From: Rickettsia helvetica
Lineage (GTDB): Bacteria > Pseudomonadota > Alphaproteobacteria > Rickettsiales > Rickettsiaceae
DNA length: 64,000 nucleotides
Assembly (NCBI RefSeq): GCF_963970025.1
Contig: NZ_OZ018776.1
Location: 62,001 to 126,000 of the forward strand
Reading direction: 5' to 3'
Numbering within the stretch: the first letter of the stretch is position 1; each line of letters opens with the position of its first letter. Shown in pieces: positions 60,380 through 64,000 of the stretch. A model generated the notes under the pieces. That model was not told the origin of the DNA. It saw only the letters and a list, made by a program, of their open reading frames with translations, and searched no databases. Both the position numbers and the translations under genes were made by a program.

Positions 60380-61363
60380 TTATAAAGTATTATTTATATA
60401 TTTTTCAAATTTAGAAAATAACGTGTTAAAGTTATGAGTAGTCACATTTGCTACTTCTTTGGAGGTAATATTTTTGAGTTCGGCAACTTTTTCGGCGACA
60501 TACCTAATAAATGCCGGTTCGTTTTGTTTGCCTCGCATAGGAGTAGGAGCTAAGTAAGGAGTGTCGGTTTCTATTAATAACCTATCAAGCGGTATATATT
60601 TAACTATTTCCTGCAAATCGGTTGCATTCTTGAAAGTAATAATACCGGAAATTGAAATATATAAGCCGATATCTAGCATTTTTGCCGCTAGATTTTTTGA
60701 AGAGGTAAAGCAATGTATTAAACCTAGAAATTTGCTGTTACACATTTCTGAGGTTAAAATGTCAATAGTATCTTCGTCTGCTTCTCTTGTATGAACAATA
60801 ACAGGCAGGCATGTACTAGACGCTGCATGTATATGTGCTACTAGTGAATCTTTTTGTAATTTTTTATCGTAAGGCTGATGATAATAATCAAGCCCCGTTT
60901 CACCGATTCCGATAATTTTCGGATGCTGGGTTAACATAATAATTGCCTCAGCGTCATTGCGAGGAAAAACGTAGTCTTGACGTGGCAATCTTGTCCAAGT
61001 TTCCTGAGATTGCCACAGCACTTGCAGTGCTTCGCAATGACTAATAGAAGAATTCACTTCACAAGGATGCACCCCAACACTCGCAAAAACATTTTCATAT
61101 TTTTCGGCTATTTCTAAAACAATCGGGAAATCTTCAAGCTTAGTGCAGATAGTTTGCATATACTGCACATTATTTGCTAATGCTCTTTGAATGATAGAAT
61201 CTAAAAGCACTGTGTCATACCATGGCTTGACCACGGTATCCAGAAAACAACTAATATTAGTTGTTTTAATATTTTTACTGGATCCCACGATCGAGTCGCG
61301 AGATGACAAGTTACCAAGTAAATTAAGATGACAATGTGAATCTATCAAAATATTATTATTCAT
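60380..61363 (-). CDS. tatD: TatD-family metal-dependent hydrolase with two in-frame RPEs
   Basis: The 327-residue protein keeps the TatD metal ligands: DSHCHLN at the N-terminus, GETGLDYYH (Glu), IVHTREADEDT (His), GLIHCFTSS (His) and IETDTPYLAP (Asp). These enzymes are 3'-5' DNases or related. Removing two blocks (residues about 19-50 and 108-137, encoded by RPEs at 61213-61308 and 60952-61041) gives about 265 residues, the normal size. The insertions fall in loops between ligands. It lies downstream of tmk-metG; the RPE at 61448-61544 separates it from metG. Confidence 0.93.
   Translation of the reverse strand: MNNNILIDSHCHLNLLGNLSSRDSIVGSSKNIKTTNISCFLDTVVKPWYDTVLLDSIIQRALANNVQYMQTICTKLEDFPIVLEIAEKYENVFASVGVHPCEVNSSISHCEALQVLWQSQETWTRLPRQDYVFPRNDAEAIIMLTQHPKIIGIGETGLDYYHQPYDKKLQKDSLVAHIHAASSTCLPVIVHTREADEDTIDILTSEMCNSKFLGLIHCFTSSKNLAAKMLDIGLYISISGIITFKNATDLQEIVKYIPLDRLLIETDTPYLAPTPMRGKQNEPAFIRYVAEKVAELKNITSKEVANVTTHNFNTLFSKFEKYINNTL
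60952..61041 (-). repeat. RPE inserted in frame in tatD (second site)
   Basis: A 90-bp 'cgtcattgcgag...cgcaatgac' element (30 codons) encoding part of a stretch with SQETWTRLPRQDYVFPRNDA between NSSI and AIIMLTQHPKIIG. Palindromic arms and length match the ubiB copy. Confidence 0.85.
61213..61308 (-). repeat. RPE inserted in frame in tatD (first site)
   Basis: A 96-bp 'tgtcatac...gatgaca' element (32 codons) encoding part of a stretch with SSRDSIVGSSKNIKTTNISC, shortly after the HxH motif. It belongs to the same family as 61448-61544 close by, but is a different subfamily from the second insert. Confidence 0.85.
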
Positions 61364-61447
61364 ATTTTTAGTATTTGTGCCTAAGTTAAGCGTATTCTAT
61401 GTCATTCCCGCGAAAGACTTGCTTGCGTGGATCGGTAAAACCTACTC

Positions 61448-61544
61448 TGTCATCCCGTGACTTGACCACAGTATCCAAAAAAACAACTAGTATTAGTTGT
61501 TTTAATATTTTTACTGGATCCCGTGGTCAAGTCGCGGGATGACA
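61448..61544. repeat. RPE, 'tgtcatcccg...gggatgaca' family
   Basis: A 97-bp palindrome between tatD and metG, nearly identical in its core (aactagtattagttgttttaatatttttactggatcc) to the copy inside tatD at 61213-61308. A fragment of another repeat (gtcattcccgcgaaag) lies just before it at 61401. Confidence 0.85.
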
Positions 61545-61549
61545 GAATA

Positions 61550-63082
61550 CTAAGCATCTTCTGCTCTTGGAAATATTATGGTAGGTTCTAAAATATTGCT
61601 ACCCGCTGTTAAAGTATAATCACGTATTAAATGCTTAAATAGACGTTCTTCTTTATTTACCCCTAACTGATCTAGCATTTTGTTTGCTGAACTCGGCACA
61701 AAAGGTTGAAGCATTATAGCAATATAGCGTAAAACCTCTAGTAAAGCGTATAACACCTCTAACATCTTATCAGGATCGGTTTTTTTCAAATTCCAAGGTG
61801 CTTCGCTATCAATATAGATATTTGCCTCTTCAGCCAAATTAATAATATTTTCAAGAATTTTATTAATCTCTATTTTTTCCATCAACAAAATATTCTGCTC
61901 GGTAAATTTAATTGCGGTTTTTAAAATCGGTAGCTCATATATTTTATCTATGATATCTTGCATAAGTAGTGGCACTTTGCCGTCATTATTTTTATAAATA
62001 AAAGATGTAGTACGCTGTAATAAATTACCTATCTTGTTTGATAGCTCGCTATTAATACGAGTAATTAAATTACTACGAGCAAAATTACCGTCCGCACCAA
62101 AAGTTACTTCACGCATCAGAAAATACCTAACTTGATCAACGCCGAATTCATTAATTAACTTAATCGGATCAATGGTATTACCAAGAGATTTAGAGATTTT
62201 CTGCCCCTCATTCGTCCACCAACCATGAGCCATAATTGTCTTCGGCAATGGAATTTCGGCAGCCATTAAGAAAGCAGGCCAATAAACGGCATGAAAACGT
62301 AAGATATCTTTACCTACTACATGTAAATCAGCTGGCCAAAACTTACCGTAATTACTTTGTTCATCATGATAACCGAGTGCCGAAATATAATTAGCCAGTG
62401 CATCAAGCCAAACATAAATCACATGTTTTTCATCATTTGGAACTTTTATTCCCCAGTTAAAAGTAGTACGCGATACCGATAAATCTTTTAGACCTGATTT
62501 AACAAAGCTAATTACTTCGTTACGCCTTGATATAGGTCTAATAAAATCAGGGTTTGCTTCATAAAACTCAAGTAATTTATCTTGCCATTTTGAAAGATTA
62601 AAGAAATAGCTTGGTTCTTTAACCCATTCAACAGGTGCTCCCGTCGGTGCTAAACCGTCACTCGTAAGTTCCGACTCATCAAAAAAAGTCTCATCTCGCA
62701 CTGCATACCATCCTTCATAAAAACCCTCATAAATAGTGCCGTTATCTAGTAATTTCTGCCAAAAAACAGCTACAGCTTCTTTATGCCTGTTCTCCGTTGT
62801 TCTGATAAAATCATCATTGGAAATATGTATAGCAGTCATCAGATGACGAAAACTTTCCGATGTCTGATCGGTAAATTTTTGTGGGTCAATATTTTTATTC
62901 ATAGCTGCTTTTTCTACTTTCTGCCCATGTTCGTCAGTACCTGTTAAAAACATTACATCGAAACCGCTAAGACGCATGAAACGGGCGATTACGTCACTTG
63001 CAACGCTAGTATAAGCATGACCGATATGAGGAACATCGTTAACGTAATATATAGGGGTTGTGATATAGTAAGTATTCTTCAT
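61550..63082 (-). CDS. metG: Methionyl-tRNA synthetase
   Basis: The 510-residue class I synthetase charges initiator and elongator tRNA-Met. The HIGH motif is PHIGHAY (about 18-24), the KMSKS motif is KISKS in GQKISKSLGNTID. The zinc-binding insert is of the short type without clear CxxC pairs, and the C-terminal dimer domain is absent, as in alphaproteobacteria. Its ATG overlaps the tmk stop by 4 nt. Likely operon tmk-metG-(tatD). Confidence 0.97.
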   Translation of the reverse strand: MKNTYYITTPIYYVNDVPHIGHAYTSVASDVIARFMRLSGFDVMFLTGTDEHGQKVEKAAMNKNIDPQKFTDQTSESFRHLMTAIHISNDDFIRTTENRHKEAVAVFWQKLLDNGTIYEGFYEGWYAVRDETFFDESELTSDGLAPTGAPVEWVKEPSYFFNLSKWQDKLLEFYEANPDFIRPISRRNEVISFVKSGLKDLSVSRTTFNWGIKVPNDEKHVIYVWLDALANYISALGYHDEQSNYGKFWPADLHVVGKDILRFHAVYWPAFLMAAEIPLPKTIMAHGWWTNEGQKISKSLGNTIDPIKLINEFGVDQVRYFLMREVTFGADGNFARSNLITRINSELSNKIGNLLQRTTSFIYKNNDGKVPLLMQDIIDKIYELPILKTAIKFTEQNILLMEKIEINKILENIINLAEEANIYIDSEAPWNLKKTDPDKMLEVLYALLEVLRYIAIMLQPFVPSSANKMLDQLGVNKEERLFKHLIRDYTLTAGSNILEPTIIFPRAEDA

Positions 63083-63690
63083 AAATGCTTTTTTATTAAC
63101 TCATGTACTTCAAGCGGATTTAAATCTGAAGCTTTAATTGTTTTTATTCTCTCAGGAAATCTATTACTTAATTCTTTAAAGCAATCATAGATTTTTATAA
63201 AAAAATCTATACCTCTTATGTCAAATTTATTGCTCATATTTCGTAAATTTACTCTCTTAATAGCAGTATTCAGCCCTACGTCAATAAAGAACGTAATATC
63301 CGGCATAAGAGGAGGCATTAAAGTTTTGTGCAGATTATAAACTAAATCTATGCCGTTTTCTAGCTCTAATCCTTGATAACATGCCGTTGAGTCAATAAAC
63401 CTATCACATATTACAATATGTCCCTCTTGCAGAGCCGGTATAATTTTCCGTGCCATATGATCATAACGTGCTGCCATAGCTTGTAAAAACTCGGACATGG
63501 GTAGTAATTCTTCATGTACTAGAATTTCACGCATTTTTTCGGCGACTAAGGTACCGCCGACTTCACGAGTTAAAATAACGGGAGTATTTTGAGATTTTAA
63601 ATATTCATAGAGCATTTGAGATTGGGTAGATTTGCCGATTCCCTCTCCTCCCTCAAATGTAATAAACTTTCCTTGTTTCAAATTATTCAT
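63079..63690 (-). CDS. tmk: Thymidylate kinase
   Basis: The 203-residue kinase phosphorylates dTMP to dTDP. The P-loop is FEGGEGIGKSTQSQML at about 12-27; the DRF motif is ICDRFIDSTACYQG. A LID region follows near 145. It leads the tmk-metG set, where an ATGA overlap gives coupling. The position beside metG and tatD, with holB absent, follows the alphaproteobacterial tmk-(holB)-metG-tatD order. Confidence 0.96.
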   Translation of the reverse strand: MNNLKQGKFITFEGGEGIGKSTQSQMLYEYLKSQNTPVILTREVGGTLVAEKMREILVHEELLPMSEFLQAMAARYDHMARKIIPALQEGHIVICDRFIDSTACYQGLELENGIDLVYNLHKTLMPPLMPDITFFIDVGLNTAIKRVNLRNMSNKFDIRGIDFFIKIYDCFKELSNRFPERIKTIKASDLNPLEVHELIKKHL

Positions 63691-63798
63691 TAATTACAAT
63701 TACTTTAAGCTATAACTTTATAATCATATCTCTTAAAAAAATATTTACAAGGAAGATTACATACTTATAATCCATTATAAATTTTAAATTATTAATAT

Positions 63799-64000
63799 AT
63801 GAATAATTCGTTAAGCAAAAGGGATATTTCTATCCTAATTGGTAATGCGATGGATCATTTTGATACCGCACTTTATGGGTTTCTAGCCCCTCTACTTGTA
63901 AGCATATTCTTTCCAAATCATGATAAAGTCGTCGCCTTAATACTTACTTATAGTGTTCTTGCTACCTCTTTATTTACACGTCCAATCGGTTCTTATTTTT
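63799..64000 (+). CDS. MFS transporter, 5' part only (cut by window end)
   Basis: The ATG at 63799 opens NNSLSKRDISILIGNAMDHF then DTALYGFLAPLLVSIFFP and TRPIGSYFF, the first helices of a ProP-like/MHS-family symporter as found in several copies in Rickettsia. It is comparable to the degraded copy at the left edge (RPVGAIIFG there, RPIGSYFF here). The frame is intact as far as it goes. Substrate unknown. Confidence 0.85.
   Translation, partial: MNNSLSKRDISILIGNAMDHFDTALYGFLAPLLVSIFFPNHDKVVALILTYSVLATSLFTRPIGSYF

Overview
The window is AT-rich (roughly two thirds A+T) and comes from a Rickettsia, very probably a spotted-fever-group or R. felis-like member. The evidence is a reduced alphaproteobacterial gene set, many Rickettsia palindromic elements (RPEs, including ones inside reading frames), an insertion sequence that matches what I remember of ISRpe1 from R. 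peacockii, and many genes caught in early decay. I cannot fix the species from this sequence alone.

Layout. 1-3400: degraded MFS transporter, a spoT HD-domain gene split by one frameshift, RPE debris. 3398-19187, minus strand: tRNA-Val, rpsT, then one long S10-spc-alpha ribosomal cluster (rpsJ to rplQ, with secY, adk and rpoA), then tuf downstream of tRNA-Tyr and tRNA-Gly. 19378-24609, plus strand: rlmB, a frameshifted small gene, fumC, a dead phd/vapC pair, ftsZ and an unknown gene. 24610-30130: dead ecotin gene, nfu-type scaffold, ampG-like MFS, rhlE-type helicase, cspA, tRNA-Leu.

30131-39550 is the accessory, decaying heart of the window: a BRO-N/DinD-like pseudogene with two stop codons; a very degraded ~2.9 kb coiled-coil gene with a 7-residue tandem repeat and a possible TIKI/ChaN-like C-terminus; an intact IS481-family element inserted in a small XRE-type antitoxin remnant; a broken TPR gene; and a broken PNKP-type phosphatase. 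39788-51735 is mostly housekeeping: lptD-surA-rsmA (minus), xseA, a periplasmic-binding/TRIC-like fusion, xthA, a SemiSWEET-like protein, der and an intact higBA toxin-antitoxin pair. 51890-64000 holds a degraded helical protein gene, ubiE-ubiB, mutM, broken manC-like and phaZ genes, tmk-metG-tatD, and the start of an MFS transporter at the right edge.

The core genes serve translation (ribosome, EF-Tu, RlmB, RsmA, Der, MetG), membrane and wall upkeep (SecY, LptD, SurA, FtsZ, AmpG-like permease), ubiquinone synthesis (UbiE, UbiB), DNA repair (MutM, XthA, XseA) and TCA metabolism (FumC). The most striking signals are RPEs accepted in frame inside rsmA, ubiB and twice inside tatD, the IS-disrupted antitoxin, the heptad-repeat pseudogene, and a paralogous pair of tiny membrane proteins, each behind a strong promoter with a palindrome near its predicted start.
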